Shown here one piece after another: positions 44,554 through 55,642 of a stretch of 64,000 nt of DNA. This DNA comes from Adenophora triphylla var. japonica (taxonomy: Eukaryota > Streptophyta > Magnoliopsida > Asterales > Campanulaceae). Positions within the stretch are counted from its first letter, which is position 1. The number at the start of each line of letters is the position of its first letter. A program made the translations under genes and the position numbers. The stretch spans positions 434,001 to 498,000 of the forward strand of contig JAFEMH010000168.1 of the NCBI GenBank assembly GCA_022495995.1. The letters are read 5' to 3'. The notes beneath the pieces are model-generated. The model saw only the letters and a program-made list of their open reading frames with translations, did no database searches and was not told the DNA's origin.

Positions 44554-45082
44554 GAGGTCTCTAGAGTGGATTAGGAACAAAAACAAACAATGAACACGTT
44601 TTTATGCACACTTTGTTTATTTTTTGCTTTATTCAGGCGCCAATGGGGCGAAAACAATGTATTACTGTTTTATTTGCTTTTCTATTTATGCTTTTATTAA
44701 TTTGCATATTACTTGAGCCTCGGGGCAGTTTTTTGCTTGGAATTGGGGCTGAAACTGGGCCAAAATGATATATAATGATATATAAATGCTTGGATGGTCT
44801 TTGAACATGTTTTTGTACAGGTTTTGGTTGAGAAAGTGGGGTGAAAACTCCCTTGGGCAGCAACTTTGGTTGCTGCAGATTTTTTCTGCAGATGGCAACT
44901 GTAGCCGTGCGGCATGGACCTGAGGGCAAATGAGGCCGTGCGGCTCACAGTTCTGTCTGGACTGGTTATTTTCTGAATAAAAGCAAGGCTTGGCCATTTC
45001 ATTTCATTTTCACTCTAGACTTGTCCCAATCGTTCCCAGAGCACATATTGGACTTAAAGACACCATCTTTGGTCATTTTGCA
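44554..45082 (+). promoter_or_regulatory. Intergenic region and promoter of Y PMD-B
   Basis: Two GCCGTGCGGC palindromes, 44904-44913 (GTAGCCGTGCGGCATGG) and 44935-44944 (within AATGAGGCCGTGCGGCT, identical over 17 bases to the LTR copy and on the same strand). A TATA-like TGAATAAAAG is at 44974-44983 and the ATG at 45083. The upstream half is T-rich and presumably holds the 3' UTR of PMD-C. Confidence 0.65.
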
Positions 45083-46577
45083 ATGGAGAAACCCGTCAGA
45101 TTGCAAAGGGGGAAGCGAGACCGTTTTCTGTCCGATCTTCAATCTTGGGTGAAACACAACTTCAAATTTCACAAGGGGCTGCTTGATTCTTCTTTCAAGA
45201 TCAAGTCTTTATGGCATTTGAGGGATCTCCCGCCCGATTGGGACCTTTTGAGAGCAGCAGCAAGGTTTTGGGACGTCCGGAGACACGTTTACTGCTTTTC
45301 TTACAATGAGATTGTCCCAACGCATGAAGACTTCCGAGCCTTGATTGGGGGTCCCGAAATTGAGGCTATATCTATTCCGCTGATCGAAGACGTGCCGGTG
45401 GCGACAAAGCTTGCATCTTTTCTGCAGATTTCTCTGGGAGAGGCTGAGGGGATGACGATAGCCCCGGACAGGATTGACCTTTCTGATATCCCGGGCAGGT
45501 TTGGGTCTCCGGCTATGGCTGCGACCACGGTAGCTATGGATGCCTTTATTCTCTGCATATTTTCTGCTCTATTCACCGCTGAGTCCGTGGGGATCTGTCA
45601 TGGTGGTCTCTTGGACATGGTCGAGACTGCGGTGGCCGGGAAGGACATTGTCCCACCGGTTTTGGGAGAGACATTGCATGGTATTGACAGGATGGCTAGG
45701 GAGACCATTTCATGAGGTCTCGGGAGTCCACCGTGGCCGACTTTATGGCTGCAGAGAGGCTCGGGGCTTTGCTGTGGCTTTGCCAACTCGGTGCCCTTGG
45801 GTGATTTCTCGGAGAGGTGCACCAAGGCAACAGGACCAGGTAGCCGGGAGCCGATGATGGCTAGGCTATCCACTTCGGACATCCGTTGGTGGATACCTCA
45901 CCGGAGGCTGCGGCACCAAGAGGATATTTCAGAGTCCTATGCCGCGAGGGTTCCAGTGGTTCTCGCCGGTCATCCTTCTACATTCCCCGCTTGGTATCCA
46001 GCAGCTTGGGGCCTTACAGAGCCATCGAGCGATTGGGAGGACATTCGACCATGGAGGTGATGCCATTGGATATGAGGGATCCAAACCTTTCTCATTCTTC
46101 TCGAGGGCTTGGACATACACCGCTTTCCCACCTGTGGCTATCTTCAGAGCAGAAGAGTACCATCTTGACCACCGTCTACTTGGACTCGGTACGAGAGGGA
46201 AATGGGAGTGACTCAGTCATTCTCGGGGAGAGACGTCAGCTTTATTGGGGGCTGACTGCAACTCGAGTAGGACTCTGAGGGAGACTGAGGCTAAGGCGAG
46301 TCGCCATAACCAGTCGGGTGACCTGATCAGAGATATGGAGGCTCGATACAAGAGATTGTCCGAGGTTGGTCCTTTGACTGAGGCTCAGAGGGAGGAAGTG
46401 CAGATTCGTGCTCGTGTAGAGAGGGCACTTATTGACACGGGTTTGGTGGAGGCTCCAGTGAGGACACCGGAGATCGGAATGAGGGATACCGACATTATAG
46501 AGAAGAAGAGAAAGAAAACTCGACGGGGTCGAGGTAAAGGGAAGAAGACCAAAGAGGACTCAGCGAATGACGACTGA
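45083..46577 (+). pseudogene. PMD-B gene of element Y, frameshifted
   Basis: The first 211 codons are open from ATG 45083: MEKPVRLQRGKRDRFLSDLQ, PPDWDLLRAAARFWDVRRHV, YCFSYNEIVPTHEDFRALIG, GPEIEAISIPL, IDLSDIPGRF and LGETLHGIDRMAR. A frameshift near 45700 ends the frame, and the homology continues in other frames (STVADFMAAERL, DIRWWIPHRRL near 45870) to an open 3' part (46245-46577). That part has a charged helix (DMEARYKRLSEVGPLTEAQR) and the basic tail KKRKKTRRGRGKGKKTKE. The order matches D. Basic tail here versus acidic tail in PMD-C suggests the two products could interact, but that is inference. Confidence 0.78.
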
Positions 46578-47082
46578 CAAATATTTTCTTAGGATTCTCT
46601 TATTGCCATTTTGCAAACACATTAGTTTATTTAGGCATTTTTTTTGTATTTTAGATCTTTGTAGCAGGTTAGCAGAATCAAGAGTAGACCGTGCTTGAAC
46701 TCATCAAGAAGTTTTTAACTTGTAATGGACAAGAAATATTATCTTAGAAATTAATCAAGACACATTTCATGGAAATTCAAATGTCTTATTGTTTGGGACC
46801 CGTTTTATGAAAACTGAAATGTCCTTTATTTTTATTTATTGTTTAGGACGCACTTCATGGAAGCTTGATTGCCCTTTTTTATTGTTTAGACCAAACTATA
46901 AATGGCTGCCTACGTTCCCCTTTTACAAGAAAGACTAAGGGGCTCAGGTCTTCGTAGTTCATTCTGGTGAACTATTTTTTTATGTGCAGCCCTGTTTTTT
47001 TCCTAGACCGCCCGTTTTGGGGTTTTTAGCCTAGCTGGGTATTACTCTTTTTGCACTAAGATTTTTTTCTTTTTTCTTTTTT
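46578..47082. other. Convergent 3' region between PMD-B and integrase of Y
   Basis: Noncoding. It contains the conserved block at 46681-46710, the CTACG/CGTAG motif at 46903-46960 and the CCTAGACCGCCC motif at about 46998-47040 that recurs twice in X. Confidence 0.65.
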
Positions 47083-48320
47083 TTAGACATAGTATCTTCT
47101 GAGCTTATCACTGTTGACTGGGTGGACAAAGGGATTGCCGTCCGTGTCCGCAAGCTTCATGGCTCCTCCCGATAGTATCTTCTCGCACCACATACGGGCC
47201 GATCCAAACGGGTTCCCATTTTCCTGTGGGGTCGCTCTCTGGGTAGGGGGCTTCACTTTCAACACTAAGTCACCCTCTTTGATGTCTCCGGCTTTGACCT
47301 TTTTGTCAAATGCTCGCCATTCGCCCGATAGGCTCGGGTGTGCTCCATGGCTTTTAGCCTTCTCTCATCAAGCAGACCAACTCATCATGCCGGCTACGCA
47401 ACCATTCTACTTCATTGACACTCGTTTTCCAGAGGACCCTTAATGACGGGATTTCCAACTCCACCGGTAACACCGCTTCCATCCCGTAGGTTAGGGCAAA
47501 AGGAGTTTCTCCCGTAGCCGTTCCGACAGACGTTATGTAGCCCCGCAGTGCCAAGTGCAGCCTTTTCGGGCCAATCACGACCACGGGTGGCCATTTTCCG
47601 AATGATCCGTTCGAGCGTCTTGTTAGCAGCCTTCCACGGCTCCGTTAGTCCGAGGTCCGTACGGGGATGACTTATGGCGAGTGATTTCGAACTCGACAAG
47701 AACCTATCGCAGCCTTCCTTCAAAGTGCGACCCATTATCGGAAATGATCTCATTGGGCACCCCATATCGCACATTATGTTTTCTTTGATGAATTGGGCCA
47801 CTTTTCTGGAAGTGAGAACCTTGTAGGACTTGGCCTCTACCCACTTGGTGAAGTAGTCGATGGCTACTAGCCCAAATTCATGCCCATTGCTTCTGCCGGG
47901 CTATTTTCCCTATCACATCAATACCCCAAGGTTGCAAACGGCCAAGGAGTCGTCATGCACAGTGTCATGAGGCGGGAGATGGTTGAGGTTGGCAAACCGC
48001 CGGCACTTGTCGCATGCTCGGACGTGCCGGACACACCGTTTCCATGGAAATCCAAGAGTAACCCATTCCGAGGATGACTTGCATCGTGGCTCGCATTCAT
48101 ATGAGGACCGCAGTGGACCATTGTGGACTTCGGTCATCAACTCTTTGGCCCTTTCTTGAGTGACGCACAAGAGGAGTGGTCCTTGGTACCGCTTCTTGTA
48201 CAGGTTGCCTCCTAGAATGACAAAATGGGAGGCCAACCTTTTCAAGGCTTGCAAGCTCTCGCTCGACACCTTCTTTTGGTCTACCTTCTTCGTCTCTCGA
48301 AAGCCGACTCTCCATCTTTG
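47083..48320 (-). pseudogene. Integrase of element Y, frameshifted
   Basis: Pieces in several frames: LQALKRLASHFVILGGNLYK, CGPHMNASHDA (zinc region), AQFIKENIMC, SKSLAISHPR, AANKTLERIIRKMATRGRDW, ATGETPFALTYGMEAVLPVE and the end NSDKLRRYYV with stop at 47083. Catalytic positions are scrambled by one- and two-base losses. It is inactive as read although the element inserted recently. Confidence 0.8.
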
Positions 48321-48479
48321 AGGAACCGGTAAATTTGATTGTACCAGGTTCCTTTATAGGCTCGGGTCCCGTGTCTACTTCACAAATGTAAAGCCGAGGC
48401 TTCTCTTCTACCCACTCAAGGGTTTTATGGCTTTTCCCTGTGGATCTCTACCAATGAGGCTAGAGTAGCTAGGGCATCT

Positions 48480-49111
48480 CGCGAAATCCGTTATTTTCCC
48501 TTGGCAAGTAGTGGAAGATCACTTCTCCGAACTTTCCAAATAACTCCTCCATACGGGCATGATACCGCTGAAGATTAGGGTCCACAGCCTTCCATTTGTT
48601 GGATACATGGTTGATGATCGTGGCCGAGTCTCCATAAACTTCAAGCTCTTTGACATTCCTTTCTAAGGCAGCTCTTCCAAACCAAAGAATGCAAAGCCGT
48701 ACGCGACATTGTTCGTGGCGTGGAAGTTCAACTTGAGGGCTATTGGCGTGTGCTCATCTTTCGGATCGACCAAGCAGCATCCCGACGCCGTTTCCTCTTT
48801 TGTTAGCGGCCTCAAAGAATAATCACACCGGTTCTCGGGCTCAACTGAAGATCCCTTCATCTCTGGGAATTGTGGTTCGTGCCCTCTCGTCCTCACATCG
48901 GGGAAGTTCGCCAGTGGTCTCGACAATGCTTGGCCTTTGATGGCTTTTCTCGGTCACATAGTTGATGTCGTACTCGCTAAGAAGAATGACCACTTTGCCG
49001 CACGCATCGAGAGGGAAGGCTTATCAAAGATGTGCTTGATGGGGTCCATTTTTGAGACCAAATTCACAGGTGGGCTTGCATATAATGCTTCAACTTGCCG
49101 ACTACCTGCAC
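48480..49111 (-). pseudogene. RNase H of element Y, distal part, frameshifted
   Basis: Remnants of ANFPDVRTRGHEPQFP, VDPKDEHTPIALKLNFHATN and the YGDS region near 48630. It corresponds to the RNase H core in B, with multiple small losses. Confidence 0.7.
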
Positions 49112-50053
49112 TCAGCCTCCCGCACAGTGTCTTTTCACATGCCGAGTAATTGAGCTCACTTCCCGCAGCCTTCCTACGACAAAGTAAATGGCATTCTTTA
49201 CCCGAGAGTCTTTCTTCTCCCGAGCAAGCATAGCCCCAACCGCCGTATCAAAGGACAAAGTGAGATAGAGCAGAAGAGGTTTCTGTCTATGTGGGGGACA
49301 TAGTACCGGAGGATGTACTAAGTATGCTTTGATCTGATCGAAAGCATCCTGGCATTCTTCGGTCCATTCTGTGTCTACATTCTTCTTCATGAGCTTGAAG
49401 ATGGGCTCGCACATAGTGGTCAACTGATTGACGAAACGGCTGATGTACTGCAACTTCCCCATAAAGCTCTTGACTTCTGTCTGAGTTTGAGGTGGCCTTA
49501 TGTCCATAATGGCTTTGATCTTTCGGGGGTCAACTTCGATACCTCGCTCCGTGACCATATACCCAAGCACTTTTCCCCTTGTCACTCCGAAGGTGCATTT
49601 AGCAGGGTTTAGTCTCATGGAATGTTGTCTCAGCCTCTCAAAGAACTTCCGCAGGTCAACAAAGTGCTGCCCATCCTCGCCTTTGGAGTGGATTATCATG
49701 TCGTCTACGTAGACCTCAATCTCCTTGTGGATCATGTCATGGAAAAGCGCGGTCGCTGCCCTTTGATAAGTAGCCCCGGCGTTCTTGAGCCCAAATGGCA
49801 TCACTGTATAACAGTAAGTTCCCCACGGTGTGGTGAAGGCTGTCTTTTCTTGGTCTTCTTCGGCCATCTTGATCTGGTTGTAGCCTGCGAAGCCGTCAAC
49901 GAAGGATTTTACTTCGTAGTTAGCGGTGGAGTCCACCAGGATGTCTATGTTTGGCAAAGAGTAATCGTCCTTGGGGCTGGCCTTGTTCGTATCTCTAAAT
50001 CCACACATGCCAAATAACGCACCTTCCCATCGGCTTTGGTTACTGGGCCACAA
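49112..50053 (-). pseudogene. Reverse transcriptase and start of RNase H of element Y
   Basis: Open for 313 codons. RT motifs NKASPKDDYSLPNIDILVDS, DGFAGYNQIKMAEEDQEKTA, TPWGTYCYTVMPFGLKNAG and the active site EVYVDDMIIHSKGEDG are intact. Then comes the thumb (FMGKLQYISRFVNQLTTM) and the first RNase H residues (LLLYLTLSFDTAVGAMLA). Upstream, the YPTWLSNIVTV segment (about 50110-50060) is frameshifted. Without the N-terminal fingers it cannot be a complete RT. Confidence 0.85.
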
Positions 50054-50228
50054 TATTGGACAACCATGTCGGATATTCGATGACTACGATGAATCCTACC
50101 CGCAAAGTAGCTTCCTCAATTTCTTCTTTGACTCAGAGACCATTACTGGTTTGATTTTCCTCAATTTCTCGCGATCAAGCTTAGCATCTCGGTGCTAGAG
50201 GGATTCTCGTGCTCTACTATCGAACCGT

Positions 50229-50880
50229 CTAGCCTCGCATATCCCTCGTATGACCATGAAAACACGTCGACGTATTCTCCGAGCAGATCGATCGCCTGTC
50301 CCGTTCAACCCCCTGGAAGAAGTTTCCAATCTGTGTCTCTTTAGGTTCCTCGATAGTACCCAAGTTCACATTTGTCAAAACCTCCTCGGCAGCTTGGGCC
50401 CGGTTTTCCTCTTTTTCTGAAACCTGCTTAAAGATTTCTTTAATGTATTGTTCATTTAGTGTGTTTGCATCTTGTTCAAATGATTCATTATTAATTGTTG
50501 TTAAGTTGGTAATAAGAGGATACTCAGAAAGATCTGTCATTTCATTCAAAATAAGGGGAAAGATGACATCGATTACATTTTGATAATCCTCAGGCGTGAG
50601 GCGTGAGGCCTTCGGATGACTCAGAGGACTGGAATTCAAAGATTCCTGACTCAACTGTATAGACGACAGGGTGTTTGACACGACTGGGTTGAGAAGGACG
50701 AGGTACCAATCCAAGCTCCGCGATCATTTGATGTCGGCTGGCTATCGGCCCTGAGAACGTCTCCCAATTCTTCAACGGCATCTCTGTCTTAGTTACCAAA
50801 GTGCGGGGATCAAAAGGATTTTCACCACCGTCTCCAATTACGGCAACTATCTCATCATCTGAGCTGAAGTCGATCAAATC
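50229..50880 (-). pseudogene. Protease-RT linker of element Y
   Basis: Matches the B linker: MPLKNWETFSGPIASRHQMI, AELGLVPRP, LILNEMTDLSEYPLI, NTLNEQYIKEIFKQVSEKEE and KETQIGNFFQGVERD. Two overlapping frames indicate a frameshift near 50620. Confidence 0.72.
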
Positions 50881-50935
50881 TGGGATCTGTGCTTCTTCGT
50901 CAAACTATTCTTGCAAACCCCACTCACCGTCTTCA

Positions 50936-52042
50936 CTACCGGCGCACTTCTATCCGTCGATCTTCGGAAGAGCTAACTCGAAGGCGGAGAAATCCATTAC
51001 CCTGGATGCCGACTCTTTGACGCCGTCCGAGTTTCCTTTGAAGACGTACTCGTTCAACGGTAGTGGTAGCCCCAGGAATGTACGGCAAGTCAAGGAACAT
51101 TCTTCGAACAGATTGGTGGCTTTCCCTCACTTTCTCAAGGTTTTCCAGATGGGTTTTCTGCAAGGAGATCTGGCGATCACTTTCATCGTATTGTGTCCCG
51201 CCTTTTGTAAAGTAATAGGTCAGAGACAAACTGTAAGGATGGAGGTGGACCCCTTTGCCTTGTTTTCCTGGAACTATGCCTTTAGATTTTATGTCATCCC
51301 GAGAGTTCGGTTTGTACCCCAAGCCGTATCTGGTAGTCTGTTCCTTTACATCAATGATGGTATTGCGACCCTGAAGTCTTCTACCTAATCCAAGTCCCGG
51401 AAGATAACCCATTTTTCTCATCATTCTCATGGCAGGAGGGATTTTATCGAAAGTAGTGGTGAGGTCAGTGCAACACACTTGTGCTTTGGAAGAAGCTACA
51501 GAGAATTCGGTCAATTCCAACCCTTCATCATCATGCTTGATCTCCAATACCGGGATATCTCCAGTGCAGGTTCCTTCTACCGTGACACTGTCTCCGTAAA
51601 TGGTGGTGATAGTACCATCATTTGATTGAAATTTGATGCACTGGTGCAAAGTAGAGGCTACCCCATTTATCTGGTGGATCCAAGGCCGTCCCAGCAGAGC
51701 AGTAAATGAAATCGGAATATCAATCACTTGAAAATCAACGTCCATGACCTTTTTTCCGAACCACAACTTGAGAGTAGCAATCCCCAAAACTGATCGTGCA
51801 GTGGAGTCATAGGCCTTAATAGTCTGACTAGAAGGCTTCAAATCTGTTGGTTTCAGGTCCAATAAGTCCATCATCTTGGGCGCGGGACATTCATTGCGAG
51901 ACCTTCCATCGACTAATACCCGTGGCAATCGACGCTCTGCTAACTGGACTGTGATGTAAAGAGGTTCGTTATGACTAGCCCCATACTTTGGCGTGTCCAA
52001 GTCGAGTGAAGGTAATGATGTTTCCGTAATGGATACTTCCAA
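50936..52042 (-). pseudogene. Protease with G-patch domain of element Y
   Basis: Open for 368 codons. Protease part: NEPLYITVQLAERRLPRVLV, then an altered active site (VDGRSRNECPAPKMM where A reads VDGGSSMNVLPPKMM, explained by a local frame change), IKAYDSTARSVLGIATLKLW, and the intact end TALLGRPWIHQINGVASTLH. A G-patch-like module follows at residues ~205-245 (about 51430-51307): MRMMRKMGYLPGLGLGRRLQ ... RYGLGYKP. It is shared with A and not visible in B. A G-patch here would contact nucleic acid or an RNA helicase, by analogy with other G-patch proteins. Confidence 0.78.
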
Positions 52043-52099
52043 TCATTTGGACGACCTCATGCGGGGTGACATCTATGGGCACCATGGTCTTGGCCAAAC

Positions 52100-53860
52100 T
52101 TTCTTCTAGCTTCAACTTATGAGGGTATGAAGAGGTTAACGAAGGGACCACAAGGAGATATTGGCCTGGGTACATTTCAACCGAGTCAACACCGGATCCT
52201 CTTTGTCGAGTCCGGTTTTTACGCTTCCGCTTATAAGGCCTCTTATCTGTCTTCGGCTCCGAGACGGCATTCCTTTGTCACCCTTAGGCCGCTCAATACT
52301 CATCTGTCCGCACCGAGTCATCACATAGACATTAGACTTCTCCGGGTCATCATTCCCTCTTGGAGGATTCATTAGCTCTTTCAAAGTCGAGGCGGGCTCT
52401 TGCGGCGTATGGCCAATTCCCGCTGATTAATCCGATTGGACAAACGTTGCTAGAGGCATAGGCGGCTTCCCAAATCGACCCGGGTTATCGGCTTTCGACC
52501 TTTTCGAGTTCCGACTCTCTAATTGGCTTAGCAATTGGTGGTTTCAGCCTTCACCTTCTCTCGTTTAGAGCCTTCACAGCCTCATTCAAACTTTTCAAAG
52601 TCAGCATGCAACAGGAGTTATCACTTTCGGGGTTTGGAGCCTGGCGAATGGCTTTCTCATCCGGACCTAACAATTTTTTCAACAGAGTGGGATCACATTC
52701 CTCATCACTGTCAAGCATGTTCCTTCTTTCTCTAGGGGTCAGCCTTCTGACGGCATCTTTGACGTTGGCCAAACACTTTCTGAAGTGGGAAATTCCATCA
52801 TCAATAAGGATTTCTGCGGGGTCAAACCTCATGGCGGGTTCCTTTCTTTACTGTCGGGAAGGTTTTCTGGGCTTTTTGGCTTCTGGGCTAACCACTCCTC
52901 TACTGTTCCTTCCGGCACTTCGACTGTGTCTTCATCAGTATCACTACAGTAACTCTCGTGGGAACTTTCGTCTTGACTTTGATGAACAATAAGGGCAAAA
53001 GCAGGTCGGGATACTTGACGCCATATAAGAGGTGTCTTGGACTCCTCCTCTGACTTGGGAATTACCAAGAAAACATCGTTGTCATCATAGGACATAAAGG
53101 GGACTGGGGTCGCCTCGAGACTTAAGACCCTTTCCAGGGCATCCATACACTCTTCTTCAGACCAGGTTTCAGGAGTGACTATTAACACCGTAACAGAGTC
53201 TACTCTTCCTGATGAGGGTTTGGCTTCAGCGACGCTTACGTGTTCCAGATCGGCGGGTGGAGCCCACTTCCCTCTTTCAGCTAAAGCTTCAATTAAGTCC
53301 CTCCATTCATCGACCAAATCTTTGTAAGGAGTATCAAACTCTAGGATGTAGGATTCATACGCTGCCTCATCTGAGCTAGCATCCTTTTCCTTTCCCAAGC
53401 CTTCACACAGGCTGCAGATACACTTTGAAGTGATTCCATCCCCTATTCCAGGTTTATGGTTTTCTACCTCATCTTGCCCTTTGGGTTTCACTTCCGCTAA
53501 CTCCAAGTCCATTCCTTCTACTGAACTGTCATCATCACTGTAAATCCATCCATTCCTATTCTCATTTCCGACTGATTCTTCACTACCACTGTCTGGGAGA
53601 TAGGCAAATTCACAGGCGTTGACGAAATTAGAGAGGTCAGCCGGTACCGAGATTCCGGGGTAAGGAGATTTGGATTAGGTGAAAGGAGGGAAAGAGTCCC
53701 ATCGGGAATGCAAAGGCCGCGAGGGTGTCGGGACCACGACGGCTTGGGATATTAGGGGAAGGCGAAAAGGGACGAGTCTTTGGCAATGGATTATATGAGG
53801 ATGGGGAGGGCATTGGCTATAGGCTAGCTTTTCTTCCCTAGTCATCTGGTTACCCAAACC
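52100..53860 (-). pseudogene. Gag-position ORFs of element Y, no recognisable capsid
   Basis: The largest frame (53512-52829, 227 codons) contains a CICSLCEGLG cysteine pair, EFDTPYKDLVDEWRDLIEAL, and a module ECMDALERVLSLEATPVPFM ... NDVFLVIP ... LIW that resembles a module in the protease-RT linker of B. A following frame (52832-52551) reads DDGISHFRKCLANVKDAVRR. Upstream 53860-53640 is Pro/Ser-rich in one frame. There is no capsid core or CCHC-type finger. Function unknown. Confidence 0.55.
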
Positions 53861-53899
53861 GCATCTTGTTCTCTGTCGGATCGGACATTCTCGACTCTC

Positions 53900-55621
53900 C
53901 GGACGACCAAACCGAGGATTCTCGCGAACCTGTCGAGAATTCCCGCGCTAACAAGTTGTCGACTCGGTGTTCTCACCCACTTCTTTCTCGCTGCGGGAAA
54001 GGGATAGGAAAGGTTTAGACTCGGGGTAGGTGTTTAGGCTGAAGGCTCAGGCAATATGCAAATTAGAATCTTCCAGTTTACTTAAAACAGTGTCTTTTAT
54101 TAATATCTATTTGGTTGGAAAAGGGGGTTTTCCCTTCTTTTTCACAACTACTCTAGATCCTGGATCAGTGGGTTCCGTCACTACGTCTATAAGCCCCTCG
54201 TATTTCACATGTATTTCGACCTCCCAGGGTGGACAGCCCCGGGCGAGGGTCCTATAGGGCACGCGGATCCCACCGACCGAGAGTAAAGAACACTCCTAAC
54301 GGGTCTAGCGGGTCATAGGACCTTTTAACGCACGAGCGATGCGAATTATGGTCAAGGCAATATCGGGAAAGTCTCGTCTTTCTGCCTTAACGAAATTTTG
54401 GCAGAGTTTCGCTTGAGCGAATGACGTTTTGACTTTCGGTAATGTCCGAGAAGATAATAGGCATGGGTCGGGCGGCAAAAGCCGGACGACACAGTGTCAC
54501 ATTGAACCTCGTTGCATACGCCGGGCGTGAGTCAGAATCGAAGTCAATGCGGGTCAAGATCTTGCCAATTTTTACTTGTCGGAATTTTAACAGAGCTTCG
54601 CTTGAGCGAAAGATCTTTTGATTTGTTGGCAAAGACTCGGTCTCGACTCTTACGCATTCCGTGCGGGTCAAGGTCAAAGTCAATGTCGGAGTCAAGATCC
54701 TACCAATTTTTCCTTGTCGGAATTTTGGCAGAGTTCCGCTTGAGCGAAAATCTTGGCTTCCGTTATGAACTAAGGCTTGACCTTTACGAGGGTATGCAAC
54801 TGGGCTATATGACATGGACTAGACCAAAAACCAACCAAAAAAGTCACGGTTTTTTGAAACGTGTGACACGGACTGTGCATTGGTCGACACTGGCTGCCAT
54901 GGGGAGGTTGGAATGATTCCGTGCGCGCCGGGAGCATCGTAAGGCCGTCCGTGACTGCACTGGAACCACCCGTGTTTGAAGGACGTGCGTGCAAAGTGTA
55001 CAGGATATATCAGGTGCGCGTAGTGTGCGGTCTCCTAAAAATGTTCCTTTTTTGAGTTAAAACAGAAATTTTCATAAATGTGTTTTAAAGGAATGATTTT
55101 TCGGGACGGGGAGAATGCAGCACGTAAGCACGTAAATTTTCTGGGAGCCCCAGTCAGTCATGGAGCTGAGTAGCCCCAAGCTGCTAGGACTGCCAGATTA
55201 ACCATGATTTTTCCTGGTGGAATTGCCACTGAGGCCGCCCGGTCAGAATCCAGGGAGGATTGAGTCGTACGACTGCATGGATCAATTTTCCAGGTTCCAC
55301 TCCTTTGCTATTTTTCGGGTTGTTTCCCGTTCAAAGTATGCACAGATTCCAAGATGCAAATGATGCAATGCAAGGTAAAGAAAGCAAGCAAGATTAATGA
55401 AATCAGTGACGGGAGTCTAACCCGCTCAAAGGGAAAAGCTTTCTTTTATTTTTTCAAAAAAAAAAAAAATTCGAAAAGGGATACTGGTACGTGGGATTGT
55501 TAAACCACCGGTTATCCCAAGCCCCGGGTTAGGGAGCGATACAGGAAGGTTAAGTGGTTTCCACCTATATACCGAGTATCGATTTTTTGTTTTGAAAATA
55601 AAATTTTTCTCCTTTGGGATG
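53900..55621 (-). other. 5' leader of element Y
   Basis: Noncoding. Conserved block 54075-54300 (TTTACTTAAAACAGTGTCTT, CTATAAGCCCCTCG, GGGCGAGGGTCCTATAGGGC), second block about 54830-55045 (GTGCGCGTAGTGTGCGGTCT), and two further palindrome-type sites, GGCCGCCCGG (about 55233) and GTCGTACGAC (about 55264). Confidence 0.6.
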
Positions 55622-55639
55622 TCCCCAGCGGAGTCGCCA
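55622..55639 (-). promoter_or_regulatory. Primer-binding site of element Y (tRNA-Arg type)
   Basis: TCCCCAGCGGAGTCGCCA in plus, three bases from the LTR end at 55643. Confidence 0.87.
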
Positions 55640-55642
55640 AAC

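Noticed and set aside
54387..54815. 142-codon minus-strand open frame in the Y leader
   Set aside because: Made of imperfect repeats of TTGTCGGAATTTTGGCAGAG-type sequence; the matching B and C leaders are not open.
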